Part shown: one piece after another, positions 1 to 10,001 of the stretch
Numbering within the stretch: position 1 is the stretch's first letter
Layout: each line of letters opens with the position of its first letter
Source of the DNA: Maribacter aquimaris
Lineage (GTDB): Bacteria > Bacteroidota > Bacteroidia > Flavobacteriales > Flavobacteriaceae
Direction: 5' to 3'
Length of the DNA stretch: 64,000 nucleotides
NCBI RefSeq assembly: GCF_014596745.1
Contig: NZ_JABTCF010000011.1
Location: 124,001 to 188,000 of the forward strand
Notes under the pieces: model-generated
Seen by the model: only the letters and a program-made list of their open reading frames with translations
The model's database searches: none
Told to the model about the DNA's origin: nothing
Program-made: the position numbers and the translations under genes

Positions 1-950
1 TTCCACGAATGACCTTCGACGAGGCCATGGCCAAGTACGGTAATGACAAACCGGACATCCGTTTTGGGATGGAATTTGGCGAGATGAACACCGTTGCCCA
101 ACATAAAGATTTCAATGTGTTCAATACTGCGGAATTGGTCGTGGGTATAGCGGTTCCTGGTGGTGCATCTTACACCCGAAAGGAAATCGATGCATTGGTA
201 GACTGGGTGCGCCGACCACAGGTGGGCGCCAAAGGCATGGTTTATGTAAAATGCAATGAAGACGGTTCGTTCAAATCATCGGTAGATAAGTTTTATGATC
301 AGGAAGACTTAGCCAAATGGGCTGAGGCTACTGGAGCAAAGGCCGGGGATCTGATATGTGTGCTCTCTGGGGACGCAAACCCAACCAGGACCCAATTAAG
401 TGCTTTGCGTATGGAACTTGCAGAACGTCTTGGCCTTCGCAAGAACGATGAGTTTGCTCCTCTTTGGGTCATCGACTTCCCATTGTTGGAACTTGATGAG
501 GAAACCGGGAGATACCATGCGATGCACCATCCTTTCACCTCTCCAAAACCTGGACAGATGGAACTGTTGGAAACCGACCCAGGTGGCGTTAAGGCGAACG
601 CTTATGATTTAGTACTGAATGGAAATGAAATAGGTGGTGGTTCTATTAGAATACACGATAAGGAAATTCAAAGTACCATGTTCAAACATTTGGGCTTTAC
701 CCCCGAAGAGGCAAAGGCACAATTCGGGTTTTTGATGGATGCCTTCCAGTACGGCGCTCCACCACATGGTGGAATAGCATTCGGTTTAGATCGTTTGGTC
801 GCTATATTAGGAGGTCAGGAAACCATTCGTGACTTTATCGCATTCCCTAAAAACAATAGTGGCAGGGATGTTATGATCGATGCCCCTGCCGTGATTGACC
901 AATCACAATTGGACGAGCTCAATTTATTGATTAATGACCGTAAAAACTAA
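1..950 (+). CDS. aspS: Aspartate--tRNA ligase, 3' part (5' end outside window)
   Basis: Class II aminoacyl-tRNA synthetase that charges tRNA-Asp in the cytoplasm. The frame is open from the first full codon at base 3 (Pro-Arg, then Met at 9), so the gene starts outside the window and the Met at 9 is internal. The visible ~315 residues hold the bacterial GAD insertion region (roughly residues 30-140), the [10 protein letters not shown] segment after it, and class II motif 3 ([10 protein letters not shown]) near the C terminus. Bacterial AspRS is usually about 580 residues, so about half is missing. The 3' end overlaps the start of the next gene by 17 bp, suggesting cotranscription. Confidence 0.97.
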   Translation, partial: PRMTFDEAMAKYGNDKPDIRFGMEFGEMNTVAQHKDFNVFNTAELVVGIAVPGGASYTRKEIDALVDWVRRPQVGAKGMVYVKCNEDGSFKSSVDKFYDQEDLAKWAEATGAKAGDLICVLSGDANPTRTQLSALRMELAERLGLRKNDEFAPLWVIDFPLLELDEETGRYHAMHHPFTSPKPGQMELLETDPGGVKANAYDLVLNGNEIGGGSIRIHDKEIQSTMFKHLGFTPEEAKAQFGFLMDAFQYGAPPHGGIAFGLDRLVAILGGQETIRDFIAFPKNNSGRDVMIDAPAVIDQSQLDELNLLINDRKN

Positions 951-2706
951 AATCCATAAGAAGCTTAATGAACTGGAATCAACGGCCATTTGTGGTAATG
1001 ACATCAGTTCATCGGTTTTATATGTCTCGGCCCTGGCCATAGCATTTGCCGGCCAATACGCCTGGATTACCTTACTCATAGTATCCGTAGTCCTGTTTTT
1101 ATTTCGAAAGATTTATGGGGAAGTTGTAGGCGCCCTTCCGCTCAACGGGGGTACATACAACGCATTACTGAATACCACGAGTAAATTCATGGCCTCTTTT
1201 GCCGCTACCCTGACCATATTATCCTATATGGCCACAGCAGTCATTTCTGCCAATGAGGCCATGCATTACCTACATCATCTCTTACCTTCAATGCCCATAA
1301 TCATTGCAACCATATGTCTTTTAAGCGTGTTTGCGATTTTGTCTATCATCGGCATTACGGAATCGGCCAAAGTCGCCATTGGGATTTTCGTTTTCCACCT
1401 TGTTTCATTAACGGCTTTAACGGCCTTCATCGTTGTGTTTTTGTTTCATAACGGCATTGGTACTTTTATAGATAATTGGAACTTCCCTACGAATGAAAAC
1501 GGCATTTTAATAGCTATTTTTTTAGGTTTTTCCGCTTCGATGCTGGGCGTCTCGGGTTTTGAGAGTTCTGCAAATTTTATTGAAGAACAGCAAAAAGGTG
1601 TTTTTCCAAAAACATTGAAAAACATGTGGGTTATCGTCAGTGTCATAAACCCCTTGATGGCCGTATTTGCCTTGGCTTTATTTGCCATGCCTGTATTACA
1701 AAGTAGTGAGTATCAAAATACACTTTTGGTGGAAATGGCTTCGCACGTTGGTGGTGACTGGGTAGCCTCACTGATTTCCATTGATGCCTTCTTGGTATTA
1801 AGTGGTGCCGTATTAACGAGTTTCGTTGGGGTTACAGGATTATTGGAAAGAATGACATTGGACAGGATCATGCCACAGTTCTTTTTAAAGAAGAATAAAA
1901 AGGGAAGTTCGTATCGTATTATTATCATGTTCTTCATATTAGCGGTTTCCGTTCTTCTCATTACACATGGTGAGGTAACCTTGCTGGCAGGGGTCTATAC
2001 CATATCCTTTTTATCCGTTATGGCCTTATTCGGTATCGGGAATATTATGCTTAAAGTCAAAAGAGCAGCTTTACCAAGACCGGAAAAAGCCTCATGGCTC
2101 TCGGTTTTTGTAGCGATAATCGCAGTATCTATTGCGCTCATCGGCAACATTATTATTGAACCGGCAGAAGGGCAAGCCAGTAATTTGGCCGTCTTCTTGG
2201 ATTACTTTATCCCATTTATCATCTTTATTATGGTTATGTTGAACAGAACCCTTGTACTACGGTTACTGTTGAATTTTATACACTATATTTTTGACCCATT
2301 GCGCAAATTGGTTTTTAATGCGGATAAAAAGATCCTATCTTTCATCAATGAGATAAACAATCAAGAGTTTGTCTTTTTTACCAAAGGGGATAGCATAGCG
2401 ACATTGAATAAGGTAATGTTGTATATTAAAAAAAATGAACATACCAAAAAAATAAAGATAGTCCACGTACAGAAAGAAGGTGAACCATTGCCTAAAAACC
2501 TGGCTTTGGAAATTGACATTCTAGACCGGGAATATCCTGAAATAAAGGTTGATTTTATAATCGAGAAGGGTGTATTCAGTCCTAAATTAATTCAAAGCCT
2601 TTCCAAAAAATGGAATATTCCCGTAAATTTTATGTTTATTGGTTCCCCGAGTGATAAGTTCAATTACAAAGTTGAACAACTCGGAGGAGTACGATTAATC
2701 ATATAG
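934..2706 (+). CDS. APC-superfamily amino acid permease with C-terminal soluble domain
   Basis: 590-residue inner-membrane transporter. An N-terminal hydrophobic part (about residues 20-440, roughly 12 membrane segments) includes [11 protein letters not shown] after the second segment, the position of the conserved glycine-rich loop of APC amino acid/polyamine/cation permeases. The last ~140 residues are hydrophilic with alternating strands and helices, like the cytosolic regulatory tails of some APC carriers. The substrate cannot be read from sequence. The ATG lies inside aspS (17-bp overlap) and the stop is 5 bp before the ClC gene, so the two transporters are probably cotranscribed. A membrane-coupled amino acid or cation carrier is equally possible. 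Confidence 0.85.
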   Translation: MTVKTKIHKKLNELESTAICGNDISSSVLYVSALAIAFAGQYAWITLLIVSVVLFLFRKIYGEVVGALPLNGGTYNALLNTTSKFMASFAATLTILSYMATAVISANEAMHYLHHLLPSMPIIIATICLLSVFAILSIIGITESAKVAIGIFVFHLVSLTALTAFIVVFLFHNGIGTFIDNWNFPTNENGILIAIFLGFSASMLGVSGFESSANFIEEQQKGVFPKTLKNMWVIVSVINPLMAVFALALFAMPVLQSSEYQNTLLVEMASHVGGDWVASLISIDAFLVLSGAVLTSFVGVTGLLERMTLDRIMPQFFLKKNKKGSSYRIIIMFFILAVSVLLITHGEVTLLAGVYTISFLSVMALFGIGNIMLKVKRAALPRPEKASWLSVFVAIIAVSIALIGNIIIEPAEGQASNLAVFLDYFIPFIIFIMVMLNRTLVLRLLLNFIHYIFDPLRKLVFNADKKILSFINEINNQEFVFFTKGDSIATLNKVMLYIKKNEHTKKIKIVHVQKEGEPLPKNLALEIDILDREYPEIKVDFIIEKGVFSPKLIQSLSKKWNIPVNFMFIGSPSDKFNYKVEQLGGVRLII

Positions 2707-2711
2707 CCCAA

Positions 2712-4499
2712 ATGCAACAAAAAAAGAAACTATTTACCAAACTCCTTATATGGCGGGCTAAATATATAAGCGAACGCCAATTCATATACATCCTTAGTAT
2801 ATTGGTCGGTTTTACTTCGGGAATAGGGGCTGTGATCCTTAAAAACCTAACCCACTTCTACCAACATCTGTTGGAAGGGAACTTGGTACGCGATTACCAC
2901 CATGCTTTTTACTTTGTTTTTCCACTTATCGGCCTGGTTTTAGTGTATCTCATTATAAAATATGTAATTCGCAACAAAGTAAGCCACGGCATTCCCTCTA
3001 CCCTGTATGCCATATCAAAGCGAAAGGGCATCATGAAAAGATATCAAATGTTCGGGTCTATATTGACTGCCCCGTTAACCGTAGGTTTTGGTGGATCTGT
3101 GGGTCTCGAGGGTCCTTCGGTAGCCACAGGGGCCGCTATCAGTTCAAATATAGCACGTTTGTTCCATATGAATCAATCGTCTCGGAACTTATTGATTGGT
3201 TGTGCCGCCGCCGGGGCATTGTCCTCGATTTTCAAGGCTCCTATTGCAGCGATCATCTTTGCTATTGAAGTCTTTAGCCTCGATTTGACCATTGCCTCAA
3301 TGATTCCCCTATTGTCGGCATCGATCTCTGCAATAATCACTTCCTACTTCTTTCTAGGTGATGATGTTTTATTACCCTTTAAGATTGAGGACAGTTTCGA
3401 GATTGCTGATGTTCCCTTTTACATTATCCTAGGGCTTGGCGCTGGTATTACCTCAATTTATTTTACAGAAGTGTATACCAGGGTGCAGAAATTCTTCGAC
3501 AAACTGGGCTCTCCGGGCAAACGTTTGCTGATTGGGGGTATAAGTATAGGGGTCTTGGTATACTTTATACCTCCGTTATATGGTGAGGGTTTTGAAGTTA
3601 TAAACAATTTGGTAAAAGGCCAACCTGGAAATTTTCTAAATGACAATATATTTAACCTGGACCTCACTAATGTATGGACCTTGATTATGTTGTTGGGTGG
3701 CTTGGTCATCTTTAAGATCTTTGCAACTTCCATTACCTTTGGGGCCGGTGGTGTCGGTGGTATTTTCGCCCCTACCCTCTTTATGGGCAGCATAATGGGC
3801 AATTGTATCGCCAAAATCATAAATAATATAGAATTTTTCAACTTCAAGGTCTCCGAGAGTAATTTTACATTGGTAGGCATGGCCGGACTAATGGCCGGTG
3901 TACTTCACGCACCGCTAACAGCCATTTTCCTTATCGCCGAAGTAACCGGGGGCTATGAGCTTTTTATCCCTTTAATGATCGCTTCGGCCATATCGTACCC
4001 CATTGCAAAATATGTCCACCCCCATTCGGTTTACAACATGCAGTTAGGACGAAAAGGGGAATTGATAACACACGACAAAGATCACGCCGTCCTTACCCTT
4101 ATGGATATTGACAAGGTCATAGAAAATAATTTTGTGATTATACATCCTGAAATGACCTTGGGTGATATTGTACATAAGGCTGTGGTAAAATCGAGCCGTA
4201 ATATTTTCCCCGTCTTGAATAAAGACGGGAAATTATTGGGGATTATCCTTTTGGATGACATTCGCCCGGTCATGTTCAATCAAACACTTTATGACAAGGT
4301 CATTGCCCATGACGTGATGCATTCACCCCCGGAAACCATCAAATTGGAAAAAGATAAAATGACCGATATTATGGATAAATTTCAAGACAGTGGCGCTTGG
4401 AACCTACCCGTACTCCGAGATGGCAAGTATGTGGGATTCATAACCAAATCAAAGCTACTGACCGCCTATCGCAGAAAGTTGATTAATTTTACCAAATGA
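2712..4499 (+). CDS. ClC-family chloride channel/transporter with CBS pair
   Basis: 595-residue voltage-gated chloride channel family protein. Membrane part spans about residues 25-440, followed by two CBS domains (about 465-585), which in this family usually bind nucleotides and gate the pore. Selectivity motifs are visible: SHGIP (91-95, the GSGIP position), GLEGP with the gating glutamate at E133, and GAGGVGGIFAP in the second half. At the position of the internal proton glutamate of E. coli ClC the sequence reads E186-V187, that is, valine instead of glutamate. This suggests a channel or proton-uncoupled mode, though some exchangers also lack that residue. It overlaps the next gene by 4 bp (ATGA). 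Confidence 0.93.
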   Translation: MQQKKKLFTKLLIWRAKYISERQFIYILSILVGFTSGIGAVILKNLTHFYQHLLEGNLVRDYHHAFYFVFPLIGLVLVYLIIKYVIRNKVSHGIPSTLYAISKRKGIMKRYQMFGSILTAPLTVGFGGSVGLEGPSVATGAAISSNIARLFHMNQSSRNLLIGCAAAGALSSIFKAPIAAIIFAIEVFSLDLTIASMIPLLSASISAIITSYFFLGDDVLLPFKIEDSFEIADVPFYIILGLGAGITSIYFTEVYTRVQKFFDKLGSPGKRLLIGGISIGVLVYFIPPLYGEGFEVINNLVKGQPGNFLNDNIFNLDLTNVWTLIMLLGGLVIFKIFATSITFGAGGVGGIFAPTLFMGSIMGNCIAKIINNIEFFNFKVSESNFTLVGMAGLMAGVLHAPLTAIFLIAEVTGGYELFIPLMIASAISYPIAKYVHPHSVYNMQLGRKGELITHDKDHAVLTLMDIDKVIENNFVIIHPEMTLGDIVHKAVVKSSRNIFPVLNKDGKLLGIILLDDIRPVMFNQTLYDKVIAHDVMHSPPETIKLEKDKMTDIMDKFQDSGAWNLPVLRDGKYVGFITKSKLLTAYRRKLINFTK

Positions 4500-4747
4500 A
4501 ATATGTTGTAATTCTTATCGTAATCGCCTCATTGGGTTCCATTCTCTATGGATTTAGTATTCATGAAGAACAGGTTACCTTGGGCAAAAAATATATCGGT
4601 TTCGGTACCGTTGGTATTTTCTTGGTGGCAATGCCAATATTTCTTTACAAGGAAAGCCAAGGAAAAAAGATGAAAGATTATATGCTGACCGAGGAAAATA
4701 TCAAAAAAATGCGGGGAGAAGAGTCCGAAAAGGCTGAAAACCAATGA
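4496..4747 (+). CDS. Small two-helix membrane protein
   Basis: 83-residue protein of unknown function. Two hydrophobic segments (about residues 3-22 and 34-52) are followed by a charged tail rich in Lys and Glu. The ATG overlaps the ClC stop in an ATGA arrangement, so translation is probably coupled and the protein may serve with the chloride protein or the permease upstream. No domain recognised. The tight coupling and codon use like its neighbours support a real gene. Confidence 0.75.
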   Translation: MKYVVILIVIASLGSILYGFSIHEEQVTLGKKYIGFGTVGIFLVAMPIFLYKESQGKKMKDYMLTEENIKKMRGEESEKAENQ

Positions 4748-4836
4748 TTAACACCCATATTCACGTAAATATTTCTTTGCGTCTGCCATAAATATTTTAA
4801 ATTAGTGTACTAATTATCTTATTAATACCAATTGGC

Positions 4837-5031
4837 ATGACAGGTACAGTAAAATTTTTCAATGAATCCAAAGGATATGGATTCATAACAAACGACGAGA
4901 CGGGAAGCGACATCTTTGTACACGCAACAGCGTTGAATGGTGTTGAATTAAAAGAAGGTGACAAGGTAGAATACGTAGAGGAAGAAGGAAGAAAAGGATT
5001 GGTTGCAGGCCAAGTGCAGGTAATCGGTTAA
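4837..5031 (+). CDS. Cold-shock domain protein (CspA family)
   Basis: 64-residue single-domain nucleic-acid-binding protein. It carries both RNA-binding motifs, RNP1 (KGYGFI, residues 13-18) and RNP2 (DIFVH, 26-30), in a five-stranded OB fold. Members act as RNA chaperones in cold or stationary phase. It stands alone after an 89-bp AT-rich gap and is followed by its own strong terminator. No clear TAnnTTTG promoter was found just upstream; the gap may be a leader RNA, which is common for this family. Confidence 0.96.
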   Translation: MTGTVKFFNESKGYGFITNDETGSDIFVHATALNGVELKEGDKVEYVEEEGRKGLVAGQVQVIG

Positions 5032-5058
5032 AACATTCCAATACTGATTGTATTGAAG

Positions 5059-5087
5059 CCCCAGCACATAAAATGTTGGGGTTTTTT
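5059..5087 (+). terminator. Rho-independent terminator of the cold-shock gene
   Basis: Inverted repeat CCCCAGCA (5059-5066) / TGTTGGGG (5074-5081) forms an 8-bp stem with one G-U pair and a 7-nt loop, followed by six T (5082-5087). It starts 28 bp after the csp stop. Confidence 0.9.
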
Positions 5088-5103
5088 ATTTTCATAATCC
5101 CGC

Positions 5104-5553
5104 TTAATTCAGGTTTCTACGTTCAACAAAAAACCTTTTCAACAAATCCGAGGCTTCCTTTTCCAAAACACCCCCCAATATTTTTGTCTTTGGATGCAAT
5201 TTAGTCCCCATGGCCTTATACCCCCGCTGGGAATCCCCAGCCGCATACACAATTTTTGATATTTGACTCCAATACAGTGCCCCAGCGCACATCTGACAAG
5301 GCTCTAAGGTAATATACATGGTGCAATCCTGAAGGTATTTTCCGCCAAGGAAATTTGCTGCAGCGGTAATCGCCTGCATTTCGGCATGGGCCGTAACATC
5401 ATTCAGTTGTTCTGTTAAATTATGGGCCCTGGCAATAATCCTATCATGTATCACTACGATCGCTCCAATGGGCACTTCCCCTTTCTCATAGGCCATCTCT
5501 GCTTCTTGCAGGGCTTTTTTCATATAATAGGTATCATCAAAAAGTAAATCCAT
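5104..5553 (-). CDS. tadA: tRNA-adenosine (A34) deaminase
   Basis: 149-residue zinc-dependent deaminase converting adenosine 34 to inosine in tRNA-Arg. The zinc and catalytic residues of the family are present: H56-A-E58 (TAHAEMQ) and P85-C86-x-x-C89 (PCQMC). The frame stays open upstream to 5616, but Met at 5553 (MDLLFDDTYY) is the natural start: the extra 21 residues would run over the dxs promoter and do not look like TadA. It diverges from dxs across 75 bp, and a candidate -7 element lies only 5 bp before this ATG. A general cytidine deaminase is less likely, because the PCxMCxGAL segment is typical of TadA. Confidence 0.93.
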   Translation of the reverse strand: MDLLFDDTYYMKKALQEAEMAYEKGEVPIGAIVVIHDRIIARAHNLTEQLNDVTAHAEMQAITAAANFLGGKYLQDCTMYITLEPCQMCAGALYWSQISKIVYAAGDSQRGYKAMGTKLHPKTKILGGVLEKEASDLLKRFFVERRNLN

Positions 5554-5558
5554 AATAT

Positions 5559-5566
5559 CAAAAATA
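5559..5566 (-). promoter_or_regulatory. Candidate -7 element for tadA
   Basis: On the minus strand 5566-5559 reads TATTTTTG, matching the Bacteroidota -7 consensus TAnnTTTG. A start site 4-8 nt beyond would fall on or next to the ATG at 5553, giving a leaderless mRNA. No TTG is seen at the -33 spacing, so this is weaker than the dxs promoter. Confidence 0.45.
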
Positions 5567-5590
5567 CGCTTTTGGAAGTACAGAAAATAA

Positions 5591-5619
5591 TTGTCACATA
5601 TGATTTTCCCGTACATTTG
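5591..5619 (+). promoter_or_regulatory. Promoter of dxs (Bacteroidota -33/-7)
   Basis: TTG at 5591-5593, an 18-nt spacer, then TACATTTG at 5612-5619 match the Bacteroidota sigma factor consensus TTG/TAnnTTTG. The expected start site (about 5624-5627) is only a few bases before the dxs ATG at 5629, so the transcript would be almost leaderless. Confidence 0.65.
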
Positions 5620-5628
5620 CCATCTGTC

Positions 5629-7401
5629 ATGAAACTACTGGATAAAATACAATTTCCCAAGGACCTTCGTCAATTAAAAAAAGACGGGTTACCCCAACTT
5701 GCCAAGGAATTACGGGAATTCATCATCGACATTGTTTCTGTCAAGGAAGGACATTTAGGGGCTAGCCTAGGTGTGGTTGAACTGACAATAGCCCTGCACT
5801 ATATATTCAACACCCCCGAAGATAAATTGGTATGGGATGTGGGTCACCAAGCCTATGGCCATAAAATACTTACGGGACGAAAGGATATTTTCACCACAAA
5901 CCGACAATTGGGGGGTATTAGTGGCTTTCCAAATAGAAAGGAAAGCGAATACGATGACTTTGGAACAGGGCATAGCTCTACGGCCATTTCCGCTGTTTTG
6001 GGCATGGCTATCGCCTCTAAACTCAAAGGCCACCCACACCGTAACCATATTGCCGTGGTCGGTGATGCCTCTATCGCCAGTGGAATGGCTTTTGAAGGGT
6101 TAAACCATGCTGGGGTCACCGATGCCAATATATTGGTGGTACTCAATGACAATGCCATAGGTATCGATCCCAGCGTAGGTGCGCTTAAGAAATATTTGAC
6201 CAATGTTAAAAAAGGAACCGCCAAGGATGAGAACATCTTTGAATGCTTGAATTTCGCCTATTCAGGTCCTATCGATGGTCATGATCTTCCCCTCTTACTA
6301 CAAGAGCTTGAACGATTAAAAGCAGTCACCGGCCCTAAACTGCTGCATATCATCACGACCAAAGGCAAAGGTTTGCAAAAGGCGGAAGAAAACCAGGTTA
6401 CCTACCATGCTCCTGGAAGGTTTGACAGAATCACCGGGGAGCTTCAGAAAAAAACCGATTCGGAACTCCCACCAAAATACCAAGATGTTTTTGGGCATAC
6501 CTTGGTAGAACTTGCCAAGAAAAATAAAAACATCGTAGGAATAACACCGGCCATGCCAACGGGAAGTTCCCTAAAATTCCTAATGGATGAAATCCCAGAC
6601 AGGGCCTTTGATGTAGGTATAGCCGAACAACATGCCGTTACCTTGGCCGCTGGTATGGCCACCCAAGGTCTCATTCCTTTCTGTAATGTATACTCCACTT
6701 TTTTACAAAGGGCCTATGACCAGATCATACATGATGTCGCCCTACAGAAATTACCTGTAATTTTTTGTTTGGACAGGGCTGGATTAGTAGGACAAGACGG
6801 GGCCACCCATCATGGGGTTTTTGATATCGCCTATTTGAGCTGCATACCGAATTTGATTATTTTTGCACCCATGAATGAGCGCGAACTACGGAATATCATG
6901 TATTCGGCACAATTGGGACTTGATCAACCCATAGCCATAAGATATCCTAGAGGACGTGGTGTTACCATCGACTGGCGCTCCCCATTTCAAAAGATTGAAA
7001 TCGGGGTTTCCGAAGAAATAAAAAAAGGCACGAAAATTGCAGTGCTTTCCATCGGTCATATAGGCAATTTGGTAAAAAATATTATTGCCGAAATGCCGAA
7101 AACAGAAAAAATAGGGCACTATAATATGCGCTTTATCAAACCTATGGACGAAAAACGGCTCCACTATATTTTTACCCATTATTCACGGATAATAACCGTG
7201 GAAGACGGCTGCAAAATAGGTGGGTTTGGCAGCTCAATTACTGATTTCGCCAACAAAAACGACTATTTGACCAAAGTCGATATCCTAGGCATCGACGATC
7301 GTTTTATCGAACATGGCACTATTGACCAACTTCAGGGAATAGTGGGTTTAGACGGTGCTTCAATCAAAAAACATATTAATGAAACCCTTAATGAACTGTA
7401 A
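5629..7401 (+). CDS. dxs: 1-deoxy-D-xylulose-5-phosphate synthase
   Basis: 590-residue thiamine-diphosphate enzyme that condenses pyruvate and glyceraldehyde 3-phosphate, the first step of the MEP isoprenoid pathway. The order is N-terminal TPP-binding domain, transketolase pyrimidine-binding domain (GIAEQHAVTLAAGMA), then C-terminal transketolase domain. The TPP motif reads G145-D146-A147 with N173/N175 about 28 residues on, instead of the usual GDG; from memory this occurs in other flavobacterial Dxs. Met at 5629 is preferred over an upstream in-frame start at 5572, which would sit inside the promoter. It is slightly shorter than the ~620 residues of E. coli Dxs. The stop overlaps the start of the DUF3078 gene. 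Confidence 0.95.
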   Translation: MKLLDKIQFPKDLRQLKKDGLPQLAKELREFIIDIVSVKEGHLGASLGVVELTIALHYIFNTPEDKLVWDVGHQAYGHKILTGRKDIFTTNRQLGGISGFPNRKESEYDDFGTGHSSTAISAVLGMAIASKLKGHPHRNHIAVVGDASIASGMAFEGLNHAGVTDANILVVLNDNAIGIDPSVGALKKYLTNVKKGTAKDENIFECLNFAYSGPIDGHDLPLLLQELERLKAVTGPKLLHIITTKGKGLQKAEENQVTYHAPGRFDRITGELQKKTDSELPPKYQDVFGHTLVELAKKNKNIVGITPAMPTGSSLKFLMDEIPDRAFDVGIAEQHAVTLAAGMATQGLIPFCNVYSTFLQRAYDQIIHDVALQKLPVIFCLDRAGLVGQDGATHHGVFDIAYLSCIPNLIIFAPMNERELRNIMYSAQLGLDQPIAIRYPRGRGVTIDWRSPFQKIEIGVSEEIKKGTKIAVLSIGHIGNLVKNIIAEMPKTEKIGHYNMRFIKPMDEKRLHYIFTHYSRIITVEDGCKIGGFGSSITDFANKNDYLTKVDILGIDDRFIEHGTIDQLQGIVGLDGASIKKHINETLNEL

Positions 7402-8500
7402 GATTTTGCAAAAATTATTTTTCGCCCTTGTTTTTATCACCTCTTGTATTTCGGCATATGGCCAGGATTCCATCCCTGAAAGCTACCCCTTGGATTCAAC
7501 ATCCATTGACACCGTAGTTATTAGAAGAACTTTGGTCAAAATCAAAAATATACCAAGGAGTGCAAATTTGACCAACCCCGTAATCAGCTTCAATAAAACG
7601 AAACCTTTAAAAAATAAGCCCAATAAATTTAGGGTTCCTTCATTTTGGACCAAAATCAATCGTTTCGGTATCAATTTCAGTGAAGTCGCCTTTGTGAATT
7701 GGAACGCTGGTGGGCAAAATTCGGTCTCAGGATTGGGCAATCTGCGTTTTGAACGAAATTATAAATTCCGGTATATCCAATGGGACAATTACCTTGAACT
7801 TCGATATGGATTAAATGCCCAAGAAGATAGAAAACTAAGAAAAACCGATGATGCCATTAAGATAAGTTCAACTTTCGGGTATCGCCGCGATACCATTACC
7901 AATTGGTATTATTCGGTAAAAGCCAATTTCAATTCCCAGTTTTCCAACGGTTATAAATATCCGGACCGTTCCAGTCCAATTTCAAGATTTATGTCCCCTG
8001 GATATTTCTTTTTAGGTGCCGGTACTTCCTTTATCACTGTAAACCAAAAATTCAATCTTTATATTTCCCCTTTAACCCAAAAGGCAACCTTTGTGTTGGA
8101 CCAGGACTTGGCCGACAACGGTTCCTTCGGTGTAAAAAAAGCAGTTTTAGACGCTAACAACGAAGTCATTACCCCTGGGGAAAATTCCTTTATTGAATTA
8201 GGTTTTCTTATCACCAACAAATGGGAGACCGATATTGTCAAAAACGTTGGTCTGCGGCATGATTTAAGTTTATATACCGATTATCTCTCCAGTTTTGGAA
8301 ATATTGATGTCGACTGGGAATTAAACCTGACCCTTAAGGTCAATAAATTCATGACCACCAATATTGGTACACATATGATATACGATGATGATATTCTTTT
8401 TGATCGTATCGTAGATGCCAATGGTAATGAAACCGCGGCCGGAAGACCCAAAATACAGTTTAAACAATCGTTGGGCGTTGGGATTACTTATGAGTTCTAA
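7391..8500 (+). CDS. DUF3078 exported protein, probable outer-membrane beta-barrel
   Basis: About 369 residues. A signal peptide (LFFALVFITSCISAYGQ) is followed by a beta-rich mature part with the DUF3078 pattern: NFSEVAFVNWNAGGQNSVSG, then WDNYLELRYGL, then RKTDDAIKISSTFGY and a terminal YEF ending in an aromatic residue, as in outer-membrane proteins. Function unknown. Met at 7391 gives a standard signal peptide; 7379 is an alternative start in the same frame. Both lie inside the 3' end of dxs, so translation is probably coupled. It ends tail to tail with dgt, sharing 4 bp. Confidence 0.85.
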   Translation: MNCKILQKLFFALVFITSCISAYGQDSIPESYPLDSTSIDTVVIRRTLVKIKNIPRSANLTNPVISFNKTKPLKNKPNKFRVPSFWTKINRFGINFSEVAFVNWNAGGQNSVSGLGNLRFERNYKFRYIQWDNYLELRYGLNAQEDRKLRKTDDAIKISSTFGYRRDTITNWYYSVKANFNSQFSNGYKYPDRSSPISRFMSPGYFFLGAGTSFITVNQKFNLYISPLTQKATFVLDQDLADNGSFGVKKAVLDANNEVITPGENSFIELGFLITNKWETDIVKNVGLRHDLSLYTDYLSSFGNIDVDWELNLTLKVNKFMTTNIGTHMIYDDDILFDRIVDANGNETAAGRPKIQFKQSLGVGITYEF

Positions 8501-9840
8501 AGTTGTTTCCCCATAATCTTATTATGCATGTGAACGGCGGCACTATCCGACAAGCTGGCTACATAACAACAGGTATTCAACAAAATTTCATAAATTGGTT
8601 TATCACTGTGTTGATAGAACCCGGGCAACATCTTTATCACCAGTTGATCATAGTTGGAGGCCTTACCGTTATGCGTCCTGATCAAGGCGGTGGTATACAC
8701 ATCCAAAAGATCGGAAATAATCCTATACCCGGCAATTTCCTTTTCGAGCACGTCCTGCGATCTATAAATCTTATTTACGCTCAAGGCAATGATATCATCA
8801 ATTTGGGCGGTATACTTGCTTTTGTCCAAAAGGGCTACATCAAAAGTACCTGCTAAAATGGCCTCTTCGTTTGCAACGAATACATCTATCGCATCACTGA
8901 TCAGCGTACTAATGGCCAATGCCCGTAAATAACTGAGGCGATCCTCTTTATAGGCCAACTTATTATATTTTTTGGTATTGATGCGGTCTTTCACCAATTT
9001 TATCAAATACTCCAAGGCATAGTCCTCAGAGATCAACCCTAGGTTAATTCCATCCTCAAAATCTATGATGGTATAACAGATATCATCGGCAGCCTCTACC
9101 AGAAATGTCAAAGGGTGCCTCGAAAAGGAAATATCCTTGCCTTTTCGAGTCTGGTTAAGTCCCAGTTCGTCAGCAATGGCCACGAAAGCCTGTTTTTCCG
9201 ATTGAAAAAAACCAAACTTCTTGTCCGCAATATGTTTGGTTGTTTTTTTTGGTAACGATTCTTTGGGGTATTTCATAAATGCACCTAGGGTAGCATAGCT
9301 TAATCTGAGTCCACCCTCAACCCCTTCCCGGGATTCGGTCAAAAGTTTTAAACCATTGGCGTTACCCTCAAAATCAATAATATCCTGATATTCTTTTTCG
9401 GATAGGGCTTCTTTGTATCGTGCCCCCTGACCAGTTTTAAAATATTCGCCAATAGCCTTTTCCCCACTATGTCCGAAAGGAGGGTTTCCAATATCATGGG
9501 CCAACGCCGCCGCCGCAACAATGGCTCCAAAATCATTGAACTGATAACCATGAACATCCTTCAAATGCGGATGCTTTTCCAAAATCTTTTTTCCTGCTAC
9601 CCTACCCAAACTTCTGCCTACTACAGAGACTTCAAGACTATGGGTAAGCCGTGTATGTACAAAATCGGTCTTTGACAGGGGTATAACCTGGGTTTTATCC
9701 TGTAAACTCCGAAACGCTGATGAGAAAATGATACGGTCATAGTCGACCTCAAAGCCCAAACGGGTCTCATCCTGTTCTTTTCGTAATCTTTTATTGACAT
9801 CGCCATAACGGCGTAAAGAGAGTAATTGTTCCCAATTCAT
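8497..9840 (-). CDS. dgt: Deoxyguanosinetriphosphate triphosphohydrolase (dNTPase)
   Basis: 447-residue HD-domain enzyme that hydrolyses dGTP (and in this family often other dNTPs) to the nucleoside and triphosphate. The metal-binding set is visible: H67 in THSLEV, H115-D116 in ALAHDIGNPPFGHSGE. SSAFRSLQDKTQV and HTRLTHSLEV at residues 40-70 are hallmarks of bacterial dNTPases. The frame extends upstream to 9912, but MNWEQLLSLRRYGD at 9840 is the usual N terminus. It converges with the DUF3078 gene, the two stop codons overlapping. Confidence 0.93.
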   Translation of the reverse strand: MNWEQLLSLRRYGDVNKRLRKEQDETRLGFEVDYDRIIFSSAFRSLQDKTQVIPLSKTDFVHTRLTHSLEVSVVGRSLGRVAGKKILEKHPHLKDVHGYQFNDFGAIVAAAALAHDIGNPPFGHSGEKAIGEYFKTGQGARYKEALSEKEYQDIIDFEGNANGLKLLTESREGVEGGLRLSYATLGAFMKYPKESLPKKTTKHIADKKFGFFQSEKQAFVAIADELGLNQTRKGKDISFSRHPLTFLVEAADDICYTIIDFEDGINLGLISEDYALEYLIKLVKDRINTKKYNKLAYKEDRLSYLRALAISTLISDAIDVFVANEEAILAGTFDVALLDKSKYTAQIDDIIALSVNKIYRSQDVLEKEIAGYRIISDLLDVYTTALIRTHNGKASNYDQLVIKMLPGFYQHSDKPIYEILLNTCCYVASLSDSAAVHMHNKIMGKQL

Positions 9841-10001
9841 TTTATACGGATAATTATCGGCAAGATACGTTTTTTTCAAAGCTCCCCTATAGTAGGTCGC
9901 ACATCTATTCACTTAACACTTAGTTAATCTAGTAACCTTTAAATAACCCTAACATATTTAACATTTAACATAGGGCTAACCCGGCTTTTACATGCCCACA
10001 G

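Noticed and set aside
3458-3880. 140-codon ORF opposite the ClC gene
   Set aside because: It lies wholly inside a clear ClC coding region on the other strand.
5572-5628. Upstream extension of dxs
   Set aside because: It would run through the -33/-7 promoter and adds residues unlike Dxs; the ATG at 5629 fits better.
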